NCBI GenBank assembly: GCA_964580575.1
Contig: CAZOLJ010000013.1
Coordinates: 6,340 to 70,339 of the forward strand
Length of the DNA stretch: 64,000 nt
DNA from: CAVPDE01 sp964580575
Lineage (GTDB): Bacteria > Desulfobacterota > DSM-4660 > Desulfatiglandales > HGW-15
Reading direction: 5' to 3'
Part shown: positions 42,956 through 52,377 of the stretch, in pieces
Layout of the letters: each line of letters starts with the position of its first letter
Position numbering within the stretch: the stretch's first letter is position 1
The notes under the pieces: generated by a model
The model's database searches: none
What the model was told of the DNA's origin: nothing
What the model saw: only the letters and a program-made list of their open reading frames with translations
Program-made: the position numbers and the translations under genes

Positions 42956-43852
42956 CTACTCCTTGAAAGAGGCAGGTTTTCTGTCGAAAAAAACAAAGAG
43001 CTCTTCTTCATAATAACGTCCACTGATCACCTGGCCCGGTGCCAGGCGTCTGAGCTCTTTGGCCCTCAGGTGCTCCATGAACCGATCATTGATGACCCCC
43101 ATGGCAACCTCTTCCCTGAGCCAGCCGATGGGGACGTTGATGTGCAAAGGCCGGGCAGGGATCAGGTGGCGCGTCGTTTTTGGAGCGAACAGCCGCTCCT
43201 GCTTGGCCGCCTGCACCACCATTTCCTTGGTGATTTGAGGGGTCCACAGGATCACATGCTCATCGGTCAGGCACTGGCAGAATTCCCCCTTGTGAGCGTA
43301 CTGGCAGGGGATGTATTCCACCACAATTCCTTCTTCCACCAGCCTGGCTTGAAGGTTTTCAAGAAGGTCATACGCGCTGACCGCGTCCCCCACCACCTCC
43401 TGATCGAATACTAGAACTCCGAAGACCTCGCCATATTGTATTCCGCAACAGGCAAAGTTCTCCGCCATGATCCTTTCCAGAGCCGCTTTGTCTCTCATGT
43501 ATTCAAATCGTCCTCTGAACTCCTCTGAAATCCTCTTGAGGCGGTCGATGGATTTCACGTTGGCCAGGAGACGGAACCAGTAGCGGAGCCTCGCCTCTTT
43601 GTGCATGTAGTCAATCCGGCACACCGCGATGTGTTTGAACTGAAGTCTCTTGAAAACGTGTACCCGGTGGTTTCCATCCAGAACAATATGATTCTGGTCC
43701 ACGATCACCGGATTTTCCAGGTAGGCTGCGCTTCGAAACTCCAGGCTCAAGCGATCGGCAACAGAAGCCAGAAGTCTCTCATGGGCGAACAAGGAGGCAA
43801 CAGGAAGGATTTCCAGCTCTAGTCTCAGGCTTTCGCTTTGGATGGTGTACAT
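42956..43852 (-). CDS. SbnI/SerK-like ParB-fold protein, possible free-serine kinase
   Basis: 298 residues. The N-terminal ParB/sulfiredoxin-type part has HIVLDGNHRVHVFKRL (D59, H62, R63), close to the DG-x-HR motif of SbnI and of the archaeal ADP-dependent serine kinase SerK, and an upstream Glu in FAHERLLAS (E25) where those kinases have a key Glu. The C-terminal segment RHLIPARPLHINVPIGWL recalls the end of SbnI. It is the gene immediately before the serB-like gene, so a serine/phosphoserine role is likely. Family resemblance was judged by eye. Confidence 0.65.
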   Translation of the reverse strand: MYTIQSESLRLELEILPVASLFAHERLLASVADRLSLEFRSAAYLENPVIVDQNHIVLDGNHRVHVFKRLQFKHIAVCRIDYMHKEARLRYWFRLLANVKSIDRLKRISEEFRGRFEYMRDKAALERIMAENFACCGIQYGEVFGVLVFDQEVVGDAVSAYDLLENLQARLVEEGIVVEYIPCQYAHKGEFCQCLTDEHVILWTPQITKEMVVQAAKQERLFAPKTTRHLIPARPLHINVPIGWLREEVAMGVINDRFMEHLRAKELRRLAPGQVISGRYYEEELFVFFDRKPASFKE

Positions 43853-43917
43853 GGCTTCTGGTTCAAGGCAATCCTACGAGTTCTTGATGGTCCCAAATGC
43901 CCGATGCAAGTAGTTGG

Positions 43918-44117
43918 CCATAACCAAATTCGAATATCGAAATCCGGAAATCGAAGCAAATTCAAAATTCAAAGGCTCCAATGTCCAAAACAGAAAGGCG
44001 GTACGGTCAAGTTTTGATCACTTGAATTTGGAACATTGGACATTGTTTCGGATTTCGCCTGCCTTCGCCGACGCGGCTTCGCGCAGGTAGGTGCTTCGGA
44101 TTTCGGGTTTTCATTTT
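43918..44117. repeat. interspersed repeat, family B
   Basis: Strings aaattcgaatatcgaaatcc and gaaatcgaagcaaattcaaa face a mirrored block ending gtgcttcggatttcgggttt. It separates the SerK-like gene from the glycine genes. Confidence 0.65.
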
Positions 44118-44151
44118 CTCCGCAAATCCCAGAGAACCTCGATGTTAGACT

Positions 44152-46803
44152 CTAAAGCATATCGCGCAACCGGTTGAACCCCTCGGCGACTTCCTCGCCC
44201 TTGAAGCAGTATTGGAGCTCACAAAATCGCGCTCTCAGACTTCTCACCTCATCGATCACACACGCATTCTTGACAACCGCATCGGAGATCAGCACCGCCA
44301 ACTCACGGAAGTCCGCGGGTCCCATGCCGAAGCGGGTCATCTCCGACACGCCCATGCGAAGGGCCCCTGAAGCCGTGAAGCCTTCTTCGTCCGGCATGGC
44401 CTGGTAGTTGCAGATGATGTTGTTGTCTTCCAGTCGCTTGGCTGCTTCCGGTCCCCGCCCGTAGCCGACGTTGAGAATGACCTGATGGGTTTCCGTGAAG
44501 TCAATCGCCGGATCTCCGGCCACTTCAAGCCCGCACTCCTTCAGCGCTCGGGCAAAAGCTTTGGCATTGGTGATCACCCTCTTCTGGTACTCCTCCTTGA
44601 AGGTGTTCATCTCATAGGCCGCTGCCAGCAGCCCCAGCAGAGTTCCCAGGTGATGGTTGGAGAGAGAGCCGGGGAAAGATCGCCTCACAACCGCTTCCCA
44701 GAGCTCATAGCGCTCCTCGTGATCGAGGAACGGGCTTCCCACAACGCCTCTCTGGGTTCCGAAGAACGTCTTGTGCGTCGAACCCGTGACCAAGTCCGCT
44801 CCTTCCTTGAAGGGCTCCTGAAAATGCGGCCCCACCAGGCCCAGGACGTGGGCCATGTCATACAGGATCACCGCATCGATCCTCTGGGCGTCCAAGAATC
44901 GTCGGACCTCAGCCACAGGTTCTTTGTGGAGCACCATGCTCTTTCCGAAAATGATAAATTCGGGCTTGAACTCGTCGATCAAGTTGAGGGTCAAAGGAAC
45001 GTCGATTTTGTAGGGGTTTTCCCGAAGCACCGGGAAGGGAACCACTGCAGGTCTTTCGGTTTTCGGGTCCCGGGCCACAAAATCCCTCAGCGCTCCCATG
45101 GGCTGTGCGCTCAAGTGGCCGCCTTTGCCGATGTAGTTGTTCATCACCTGCCGGATTCGCCGCGGTTCCCTTTTGCGGTCCGTGCGGTTGATGTAATCCA
45201 CCATGGCGCTGAAAACAGTCATGTTCGCCATTTGCCCGCTGATGACCCGCGTTTCCACTTCCGCGCACTTTAGGAACCGGCACATTTCGACTTGAAGAGC
45301 CCGTTCCACCTCGTCAATGAAATCCGTTCCTTGGTAATAGTAAACCTCTGCATCGTAGAAAGCCTTGGTTCTCTTGTGCTCTGCGTAGCGAAAGGCCGGA
45401 TCCATGACGGACAGAAGCCTGACCATGGGCGAAGGCGTCATTTCCGATGGGATAAGGTTGATGCACTGCTGCTGCCGCCAGAGGGTGTTCTGAAGGCTCT
45501 TTTTCAGAAGAGCCCTGATCTTGAACGGGGCCTCGCCTGCCGGCACAGCCTTGCTTTCCAGGGCATGATCCCAGACGATCGGCCGGGCATAAGGGGGAGC
45601 TTCACTCCTCAGATGATAGGGGACCACCACAGCGTCCACTTGCTTCCCGCGGATGTCGATGGCCAGCCTGTCGCCCTCCAGAACTTCACAATCCATGCAG
45701 GCCAGACAGATGGAACGGAGTTGTCTCTGATCCGATCGGACCGAACGCAGCCCCTCCCCTTCGAAGCCCCAGGAAGGCACCATGGTTCCGCTCGTGACAA
45801 AGCCGACGGCCTTCCCGTTCTTGAACACCCCCGCTCCGCTGCGGGCCACTCCTCGTCCGGCCACAGCCACTGGCTGGATAATCCGGGGGAGAACCCTCTT
45901 CATGGAGTAGTCCCGTTTCATAATTCGCCCCAGGGCTTCAAATTGCCTTGCCAGCGCCTCACGCCCAATGAATTCACCCTTGGCCGGAGAAAAGCTCACA
46001 CCGATTCGGGCGAAGGGGAAAGTGAACAACGCCATGTCTTTGCCTTCCGGGTCCTGCCCCAGTTCGTGGCCGTAGAGAGGAAGCCCGGCTTCCAGTCGGA
46101 GCGTGTCCCTCGCACCTAAGCCGGATGGGGCGGCTCCTTTGGCCAGCAATAGATCCCAAACCCATGGCGCATCACCCCGTTTCAGAAAGAGCTCAAAGCA
46201 CAGGGGCTCCCCTGTGTACCCCGTGCGAGCGATCCGGACTTCGGCTCCAGCGAGGCTGACCACGCTCACGGCGTTTCTCATGGGTTCCGGCAAAGAGCCC
46301 GACTCCAATATCCACTCAAGGATCTTCCGGGAGTGCGGTCCCTGCAGGGAAAGCATGGCAATCTCCTCAGTGTGATTGATCATCTCCGCATCCGGGAAGC
46401 CCTGAAGAACCCTCTGCAGGTGGTGCCAGTCCTTTTCCATGTTCGCGGCGTTCACCACCAGCAGGAATTCGTCATTGGAAAAGCGATAAAGAAAAGCATC
46501 GTCTATTGTGCTGCCCACTTCATTGGAAAGGAGCGTGTACTGGGCTCCCATCATCCTCATGTCGAGAGCACCGGCATTGTTGGTCATAACGTGGTTGAGG
46601 AATCGCAGGGCCCCTTCCCCTCTGACGGTGAACCTCCCCATGTGGGAGACGTCAAAAAGTCCGGCGCTTTTGCGGGTCACCAAATGCTCTTCCACAATCC
46701 CTGTAGAGTAGAAAAGAGGCATTTCCCAGCCCCCGAATTCCACGATCTTGGCTCCCAGCGCCGCATGCCGGTCATAGAGCACGGTTCGTCTGAACTCGCT
46801 CAT
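44152..46803 (-). CDS. GcvT-GlyA fusion: aminomethyltransferase plus serine hydroxymethyltransferase
   Basis: 883 residues from the ATG at 46803, with aaggaaggtg upstream. The first 400 residues are GcvT: MSEFRRTVLYDRHAALGAKI, GLFDVSHMGRF, GSTIDDAFLYRF with the folate-site Asp, and RTGYTGEPLCFELF. Residues about 430-883 are GlyA-like: CINLIPSEMTPSP, YYYQGTDFIDEVE, and PLP lysine in LVTGSTHKTFFGTQRG. Joining the two would hand methylene-THF from glycine cleavage to serine synthesis, or the reverse. It sits between the serine enzymes and Lpd/GcvH/GcvP. Confidence 0.93.
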   Translation of the reverse strand: MSEFRRTVLYDRHAALGAKIVEFGGWEMPLFYSTGIVEEHLVTRKSAGLFDVSHMGRFTVRGEGALRFLNHVMTNNAGALDMRMMGAQYTLLSNEVGSTIDDAFLYRFSNDEFLLVVNAANMEKDWHHLQRVLQGFPDAEMINHTEEIAMLSLQGPHSRKILEWILESGSLPEPMRNAVSVVSLAGAEVRIARTGYTGEPLCFELFLKRGDAPWVWDLLLAKGAAPSGLGARDTLRLEAGLPLYGHELGQDPEGKDMALFTFPFARIGVSFSPAKGEFIGREALARQFEALGRIMKRDYSMKRVLPRIIQPVAVAGRGVARSGAGVFKNGKAVGFVTSGTMVPSWGFEGEGLRSVRSDQRQLRSICLACMDCEVLEGDRLAIDIRGKQVDAVVVPYHLRSEAPPYARPIVWDHALESKAVPAGEAPFKIRALLKKSLQNTLWRQQQCINLIPSEMTPSPMVRLLSVMDPAFRYAEHKRTKAFYDAEVYYYQGTDFIDEVERALQVEMCRFLKCAEVETRVISGQMANMTVFSAMVDYINRTDRKREPRRIRQVMNNYIGKGGHLSAQPMGALRDFVARDPKTERPAVVPFPVLRENPYKIDVPLTLNLIDEFKPEFIIFGKSMVLHKEPVAEVRRFLDAQRIDAVILYDMAHVLGLVGPHFQEPFKEGADLVTGSTHKTFFGTQRGVVGSPFLDHEERYELWEAVVRRSFPGSLSNHHLGTLLGLLAAAYEMNTFKEEYQKRVITNAKAFARALKECGLEVAGDPAIDFTETHQVILNVGYGRGPEAAKRLEDNNIICNYQAMPDEEGFTASGALRMGVSEMTRFGMGPADFRELAVLISDAVVKNACVIDEVRSLRARFCELQYCFKGEEVAEGFNRLRDML

Positions 46804-46834
46804 GGCTTCACCTTCCTTTGTCTTTTGCTCGTCA

Positions 46835-46895
46835 CTTGCCCTTCGACTTTGCTCAGGGCCGTGAGATGGTCGAACGGTCACTCGTCACTTGTGAC
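46835..46895. repeat. short repeat, family C
   Basis: cccttcgactttgctcaggg resembles the block near 1630-1760, followed by a gtgac/gtcac rich stretch. It lies between the GcvT-GlyA and lpd genes. Confidence 0.4.
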
Positions 46896-46912
46896 TGGCT
46901 CCTGAACTTGCC

Positions 46913-48349
46913 TCATCCATGAATCGGTTTTCCCAGGGCTTTCATGGAGACTTCGGACATGATTTCAGCCAGGGTCGGATGGCCGTGGATTGTGTCCGCC
47001 AGCTCCTGGATCGTACAGCCGGACTTGACCGCCAGGGCTCCCTCTGCAATCAGATCACTGGCACACGCTCCCACCAAGTGGACCCCCAGTAGTCTTTCAC
47101 TTTCGCCGTCGAAGACAATCTTCACCATTCCACCGATTTCGCCGATCACGTGGGGCTTTGCAATGTTCCTGAAAAGCACACTCTCCGCCCTTGCCTGAAA
47201 CCCCTGCTCTTTTGCCTGGGCTTCGGTCAGCCCCACATTGGAGATCTCCGGCATGGTGAAGATGACGTTCGGAACCGCATCATAGCTCATCCGGGCTGTC
47301 CCACCCACAGCGTTTTCCGCTGCCACCATCCCTTCTCTCGAGGCCACATGGGCCAGCATCACCTTGGAAGGCCCCAGCACGTCCCCGATTGCGTAGATGC
47401 GAGGGAGATTGGTTTTCATGGTCTCATCGGCGACCACCCAACCATTATTGTCCACCTTTACGCCGATTCTTTCAAGACCCACTCCAGCCGTGTCAGGCTT
47501 TCGACCGATGCACAGGAGTCCCTTCTCCACTTCCAGGCTCGCAGGCCGCCAAACCTTGTCCGATGGGCTTTCCACAAAGGGAGAAGGGCCTAAGAATACC
47601 TGAAGCCCGTCTTCTTTGTCTTCCACCCTGCTTACGGTGCGCTCCAGAATGACGGATATTTTTCGTTTCGCCATCTCTCTTTGAATCACCTTGGAACACT
47701 CCTCATCCACAGAAGGGAGAGGGATCAGCCGAGACTTTGCTTCCACAAGGGTGACCTTTGCGCCGAAGGCGGAGAAAATGAAGGCGAATTCACAACCGAT
47801 CACGCCCCCTCCGACGATCAGCAGCGACTTGGGCACCCTCTGAACTTCCAGCGCATCATTGCTCGAAAGAACTCTCTTGCCGTCCACAGGAAGGCCCGGG
47901 ACCTCCAGAGGCGCTGATCCAAGGGCCAGGATCAGACGTTCCCATGGGATCTCCCCCCATGCCTCCTCGTCATGCCCCCGCACCGTGATCCGGTCCGGAC
48001 CGGCGATTGTCCCGACCCCTTCGATATACCGGATGCGGTGATGTTTCAGGATGTCCCCGATACCCTTCGCCTGGTTTTCAATCACCTTTTCCTTCCTGGC
48101 CATGACGGTTTTCAGATCGAGCGAGAGGCCACCGTCCAAAACAAGACCATACTCACGGCCCCTGCGAGCGCGATCGAACAGTTCGGCCGAGGTTCTCAGA
48201 ACTTTGGAGGGGATGCAGCCCCAGTTCAAGCACGTTCCCCCCACACGCTCTCTTTCGATGAGAGTCACTTCAGCCCCAAGCTGGGCAGCCCTGATTGCGG
48301 CCACGTACCCTCCTGGACCTGCGCCGATGACAACGACCTTTGGTGCCAT
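46913..48349 (-). CDS. lpd: dihydrolipoyl dehydrogenase
   Basis: 478 residues from the ATG at 48349, with gcgaggagc before it. FAD motif VIGAGPGGYVAAIRAAQLG, redox disulfide GGTCLNWGCIPSK, NAD motif LIVGGGVIGCEFA, and C-terminal His-Glu in IHGHPTLAE. It reoxidises the lipoyl group of GcvH (the glycine L protein). Genes for the rest of the glycine system flank it, so this copy is probably dedicated to it. Confidence 0.96.
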   Translation of the reverse strand: MAPKVVVIGAGPGGYVAAIRAAQLGAEVTLIERERVGGTCLNWGCIPSKVLRTSAELFDRARRGREYGLVLDGGLSLDLKTVMARKEKVIENQAKGIGDILKHHRIRYIEGVGTIAGPDRITVRGHDEEAWGEIPWERLILALGSAPLEVPGLPVDGKRVLSSNDALEVQRVPKSLLIVGGGVIGCEFAFIFSAFGAKVTLVEAKSRLIPLPSVDEECSKVIQREMAKRKISVILERTVSRVEDKEDGLQVFLGPSPFVESPSDKVWRPASLEVEKGLLCIGRKPDTAGVGLERIGVKVDNNGWVVADETMKTNLPRIYAIGDVLGPSKVMLAHVASREGMVAAENAVGGTARMSYDAVPNVIFTMPEISNVGLTEAQAKEQGFQARAESVLFRNIAKPHVIGEIGGMVKIVFDGESERLLGVHLVGACASDLIAEGALAVKSGCTIQELADTIHGHPTLAEIMSEVSMKALGKPIHG

Positions 48350-48456
48350 GGATTGCTCCTCGCCGTGATTTTGTCTTTTATTTACCATTGTGTTTTTAAC
48401 TTTTCAAGCGATTTGTGCCTTATCACTGAGCATATCCGCTTAAAACGATAAAAATA

Positions 48457-48484
48457 TTGACATAATCTTCAGTTCTATTATATT
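48457..48484 (+). promoter_or_regulatory. promoter of the Lrp-type gene giving an almost leaderless mRNA
   Basis: TTGACA (48457-48462), 16-base spacer, TATATT (48479-48484). The expected start point is about 2-4 bases before the ATG at 48494. No Shine-Dalgarno is present upstream of that ATG. Confidence 0.65.
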
Positions 48485-48493
48485 TCATTATTC

Positions 48494-48937
48494 ATGAAAA
48501 TAGACCAGACAAACCTTGAGATCATCAAGCAGCTTAGAGACGGTAGAAAGTCTTTCAAAACAATCGCAGAGGAGCTCTCTGTCTCTGAAAACACGATCAG
48601 AGCCCGCGTCAGCAAACTGACCGAAGAAGGGGTTCTGGAAATCTCCGGGCTTGTGGATCCGGAGTCGCTTCCAGGGCACGGCGCCGTCATCGTGGGGGTG
48701 AAACTCCAGAGCATGGACCTCATCAAGAAGGGCGAGGAATTCAGCAAGCTCAGAGGCGTGGTATCGGTGAGCGTGGTCACGGGTCGCTTTGACCTCATTC
48801 TCCTGGTCCTGCTGAAAGAAGGTTTCGGTCTCCTGGAGTTTTATACCGATGAGGTTGCCAAAGTCAAAGGGGTCCAATCGGTCGAGACTTTTGTCATTTA
48901 CAAATCTTATCATCTAAAAGTACCCTATATCCTGTAA
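48494..48937 (+). CDS. Lrp/AsnC-family transcriptional regulator
   Basis: 147 residues. The N-terminal HTH (about 5-55) reads IIKQLRDGRKSFKTIAEELS then ENTIRARVSKLTEEGVL. The C-terminal RAM-type ligand domain has VVSVSVVTGRFDLILLVLLK. It is divergent from lpd and 28 bases before gcvH. This suits a regulator of the glycine/serine genes on both sides that responds to an amino acid, perhaps glycine or serine. The ligand is inferred. Confidence 0.9.
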   Translation: MKIDQTNLEIIKQLRDGRKSFKTIAEELSVSENTIRARVSKLTEEGVLEISGLVDPESLPGHGAVIVGVKLQSMDLIKKGEEFSKLRGVVSVSVVTGRFDLILLVLLKEGFGLLEFYTDEVAKVKGVQSVETFVIYKSYHLKVPYIL

Positions 48938-48965
48938 AAGCGTCGGTGTATCAAGGAGGAAAACC

Positions 48966-49373
48966 GTGAAAGAAATTAGCGAGCTTCAGTTCCCTGAAGA
49001 TTTTCTCTATGCCAAAGATCACGAGTGGGCCAAGCCCGAAGGAGACAAGGCCCGAGTGGGCATCAGTGACTATGCTCAAGATCAGCTCGGAGACATCGTC
49101 TTCGTGGAATTGCCCCAGGTCGGCACCAAACGCGCCAAGGGAGAGCAGTTCGGCACCATCGAATCCGTCAAAGCCGTGTCAGAACTGAACATGCCCTTGG
49201 GAGGAGAAATCCTCTCCACCAACAAAGTTCTTGAGGAATCTCCTGAGCTCGTGAACAAGCAACCCTATGAGTCGGGCTGGATCATTGAAATCAAACCAAG
49301 CGCCCCAGGGGAACTCAAAGATCTCATGAACCGGGAGGCCTATTTGAGCCTTTTGAAAGGACTGAAGCCATGA
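48966..49373 (+). CDS. gcvH: glycine cleavage system H protein
   Basis: 135 residues from a GTG (48966) with aaggagga upstream. The lipoyl lysine is in GTIESVKAVSELNMPLGG. H protein carries the aminomethyl group between GcvP, GcvT and Lpd. The gcvPA gene starts inside its stop (ATGA). Confidence 0.96.
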   Translation: MKEISELQFPEDFLYAKDHEWAKPEGDKARVGISDYAQDQLGDIVFVELPQVGTKRAKGEQFGTIESVKAVSELNMPLGGEILSTNKVLEESPELVNKQPYESGWIIEIKPSAPGELKDLMNREAYLSLLKGLKP

Positions 49374-50710
49374 GATACCTGCCTCACACGGATGAAGAGA
49401 TTGCCTCCATGCTCGATGCGATCGGAGCAAAGAGCCTCGATGATCTCTTTTCTGCAGTCCCCCCGAGTTGCCGGCGAAACGGAGGCTTGAATCTTCCCGA
49501 GCCCATGAACGAGTGGGACTTGAACCGCCTCATGGCAGGCCTTTCGAGCACTGTAGGCGCAGCCCCGGAGTACAAAGTCTACGTCGGCGCCGGGAGTTAT
49601 GAGCACTACATCCCTCAGGTGGTCTCCTATCTCCTCAGCCGCTCCGAGTTCGTCACGTCTTACACTCCCTATCAACCTGAGATGAGCCAGGGGACCCTTC
49701 AGGCGATTTACGAGTACCAAACTCTGTCGAGCAGGCTGCTCGGCATGGAGGTATCCAACGCTTCGATGTACGACGGCGCCTCGGCTCTCGCCGAAGCGCT
49801 TCTGATGGCCATTCGCATCACCAGGAAGCGCAGAGTCGCAGTATCATGCCTGGTCCACCCCCACTTCCGGAGGGTCGTGAAGACCTATCTTGCGCCCACG
49901 GAATACGAAATTGTTGAACTTCCGTATCTCCCTGACGGCAGAACCGATCTGTCTTCGCTCCACGACCTGAATGACATTGCCGCTCTGGCAGTACAGTCTC
50001 CCAACTTCTTCGGAGTGATCGAAGACCTCAGGACCTCAGCCGACCGGGCCCACGATCAAGGAGCTCTTTTCGTCGCCACTTTCACAGAGCCTCTCGCCTA
50101 TGGGATCCTGAAGAGTCCCGGAACCCTGGGAGCGGACATTGCTGCCGGTGAAGGCCAGAGTCTCGGCATCCCCCAGTCCTTTGGAGGCCCGGGCCTCGGC
50201 ATCTTCACAACCAGAATGAGCCACGTGAGGAACATGCCCGGTCGGCTGGTGGGAAAAACAGTCGACGTGGAGAGCCGGCAGGGGTTTGTCCTCACCCTGG
50301 CGACCCGTGAGCAGCACATCCGCAGGGAAAAGGCCACCTCCAACATTTGCACGAACAACAGCCTCTGCGCTGTGGCGGCCACCATGTACATGGCTTGCCT
50401 CGGCGCCTTAGGAATCAGAGAACTCAGCCAGCTCAACCACGACAAGGCCGAATACTTGAAGAACCAGTTGAGAAGCGCAGGCTGCAAGATTCCCTTTGCA
50501 TCGCCCTCTTTCAACGAATTCGTGGTGGAGATGCCGCCGGGTTTCGAGAAGAACTGCAGCCGTCTTCTTGAAGAAAGAATCGTGGCCGGTGTTTCTTTGG
50601 AGACCTACTACCCTGAACTCAAGAATCATCATCTCTTCTGCATCACAGAAACAAAGTCAAAAGAGGATATGGACCTACTGGTGAAGGAGATAATCTCGGT
50701 ATCCTCGTAA
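49370..50710 (+). CDS. gcvPA: glycine dehydrogenase subunit 1
   Basis: 446 residues, the N-terminal half of the split P-protein used by many anaerobes and archaea. Landmarks: RYLPHTDEEIASMLDAIG, MYDGASALAEALLMAIR, and GQSLGIPQSFGGPGLGIF. With GcvPB it decarboxylates glycine using PLP (the lysine is on PB). A family B repeat separates it from gcvPB. Confidence 0.96.
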   Translation: MRYLPHTDEEIASMLDAIGAKSLDDLFSAVPPSCRRNGGLNLPEPMNEWDLNRLMAGLSSTVGAAPEYKVYVGAGSYEHYIPQVVSYLLSRSEFVTSYTPYQPEMSQGTLQAIYEYQTLSSRLLGMEVSNASMYDGASALAEALLMAIRITRKRRVAVSCLVHPHFRRVVKTYLAPTEYEIVELPYLPDGRTDLSSLHDLNDIAALAVQSPNFFGVIEDLRTSADRAHDQGALFVATFTEPLAYGILKSPGTLGADIAAGEGQSLGIPQSFGGPGLGIFTTRMSHVRNMPGRLVGKTVDVESRQGFVLTLATREQHIRREKATSNICTNNSLCAVAATMYMACLGALGIRELSQLNHDKAEYLKNQLRSAGCKIPFASPSFNEFVVEMPPGFEKNCSRLLEERIVAGVSLETYYPELKNHHLFCITETKSKEDMDLLVKEIISVSS

Positions 50711-50889
50711 ATCCGAAGCACGAAATCCGATACACGAAACAATACCCAATTATCAAAATTCAAATGACCTAAACCAAGACGCTGATTTTCAGTTTTGAAC
50801 ATTGAAAGATCTGAATTTCGAATTTGTTTCGTGCTTCGAATTTCGGATTTCGGATTTCAACAGGCTGTTCCATCGAAGGAGTTCAATTC
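50711..50889. repeat. family B repeat inside the glycine operon
   Basis: aaatccgaagcacgaaatcc and atacacgaaacaatac face tttcgtgcttcgaatttcgg. It lies between gcvPA and gcvPB, and its end is read in frame with gcvPB by an apparent upstream start (50824) that was rejected in favour of 50890. Confidence 0.7.
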
Positions 50890-52347
50890 ATGCAAAAAGT
50901 CTTAGGTACAACCGGGCTCGTTCTTGACGAACCTCTTCTCTGGGAGAAAGGCAAGGCCGGAAGGAGTGGGTTTTCCCTTCCCGTGCGGGACGTGGAAGTC
51001 TCCCCTCTTGCAGAAGACCTCACCTCCCCCGGCCCGGACTTTCCGGACCTCAGCGAAGTGGATGTGGTCCGCCACTTCACCAGGCTCTCGACGTGGAACT
51101 TCGGTGTGGACACGGGCACCTATCCCTTGGGCTCCTGCACCATGAAGTACAACCCGAAGATCAATGACAAGCAGGCCGCTTTGCCGGGGTTTAGCGGCGC
51201 CCATCCCCTTCTGCCCCAAGAGCTCTCCCAGGGGATTCTCAGGCTCATGTTCGAACTCGAGCGCATGCTGGCCGAGATCACAGGCATGGATGCCGTGTCG
51301 CTCCAACCCTCGGCCGGCGCCCAGGGGGAACTCACCGGAATGCTCCTCATCCACACATACCACAAAAGCAGGGGCAGAAAGCCTTCCAAGATCCTTGTGC
51401 CTGACACAGCCCACGGAACAAACCCTGCGAGTGCGGCCCTCTGCGGTTATCGCCCCATCCCCGTGGCATCGAACGAAAAGGGAGTTCTCGCGGTTGAAAG
51501 CGTCGCCAAGGCCATGGACGAGGACACGGCAGGAATCATGATCACCAATCCCAATACCCTCGGCCTTTTTGAAGAAAACCTCAAAGAGATTGTGGACCTC
51601 GTCCACGCCAAGGGCGGTCTGGTGTACGGGGACGGGGCCAACATGAACGCCGTTGTGGGCATCATGGATGCGGGCTGCACCGGGCTGGACGTGCTTCATC
51701 TCAATCTCCACAAAACCTTTTCCACGCCTCACGGAGGAGGTGGTCCGGGAGCGGGTCCCGTGTGCGTCAAAAAGCACCTGGAACCTTTTCTCCCTGTGCC
51801 TCGCGTGGTGGAGAAAGAGGGCAAGTATGGGCTCTCCCACAATTTCCCGCAAAGCATCGGAAAGCTTCACGCCTTTTACGGGAATGTGGGGATCATGATC
51901 CGGGCTTACAGCTACATCAGGACCATGGGCGCTGTGAATCTCAAGAAGGCCAGCCAGCTCGCCGTGCTGAACGCCAATTACATCAAGGAACGGCTCAAGG
52001 CGACCTTTCACCTCCCCTATGACAGACCTTGTATGCACGAGTGCGTTTTCACGGACAAAAACCAGGCAAGCGCCAAGGTCATGACCCTGGACATTGCCAA
52101 GCGTCTCATGGATTACGGCTTTCACCCGCCCACCATCTACTTTCCTCTGGTGGTGAACGGCGCCATCATGATCGAACCAACGGAGACAGAGTCCAAAGAC
52201 GATCTGGATCGGCTCATTGATGCCCTTCAAGCGATAGCTGAAGAGGCGAAGAGCAATCCTGACCTGCTCCATCAGGCGCCGACCAAGTGCAAAAGGAGAC
52301 GGATGGATGAAGTGACGGCGGCCAGAAAGCCTGTGCTCGCCGGATGA
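50890..52347 (+). CDS. gcvPB: glycine dehydrogenase subunit 2
   Basis: 485 residues from the ATG at 50890, with gaaggag 9 bases before. The PLP lysine is in LDVLHLNLHKTFSTPHGGGG. Other marks: YPLGSCTMKYNPKIND and MDAVSLQPSAGAQGELTGM. It completes the heteromeric P-protein with GcvPA. The frame upstream to 50824 codes only repeat sequence. Confidence 0.96.
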   Translation: MQKVLGTTGLVLDEPLLWEKGKAGRSGFSLPVRDVEVSPLAEDLTSPGPDFPDLSEVDVVRHFTRLSTWNFGVDTGTYPLGSCTMKYNPKINDKQAALPGFSGAHPLLPQELSQGILRLMFELERMLAEITGMDAVSLQPSAGAQGELTGMLLIHTYHKSRGRKPSKILVPDTAHGTNPASAALCGYRPIPVASNEKGVLAVESVAKAMDEDTAGIMITNPNTLGLFEENLKEIVDLVHAKGGLVYGDGANMNAVVGIMDAGCTGLDVLHLNLHKTFSTPHGGGGPGAGPVCVKKHLEPFLPVPRVVEKEGKYGLSHNFPQSIGKLHAFYGNVGIMIRAYSYIRTMGAVNLKKASQLAVLNANYIKERLKATFHLPYDRPCMHECVFTDKNQASAKVMTLDIAKRLMDYGFHPPTIYFPLVVNGAIMIEPTETESKDDLDRLIDALQAIAEEAKSNPDLLHQAPTKCKRRRMDEVTAARKPVLAG

Positions 52348-52377
52348 GTCATAAAGCAAACAGCAGGCAGGAACGGC

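Noticed and set aside
48938..48965. glycine riboswitch before gcvH
   Set aside because: The gap is only 28 bases and the known aptamer core is absent; control by the Lrp-type protein is more likely.
50824..50889. longer N-terminus for gcvPB
   Set aside because: The extra codons are repeat sequence; a good ribosome site supports 50890.
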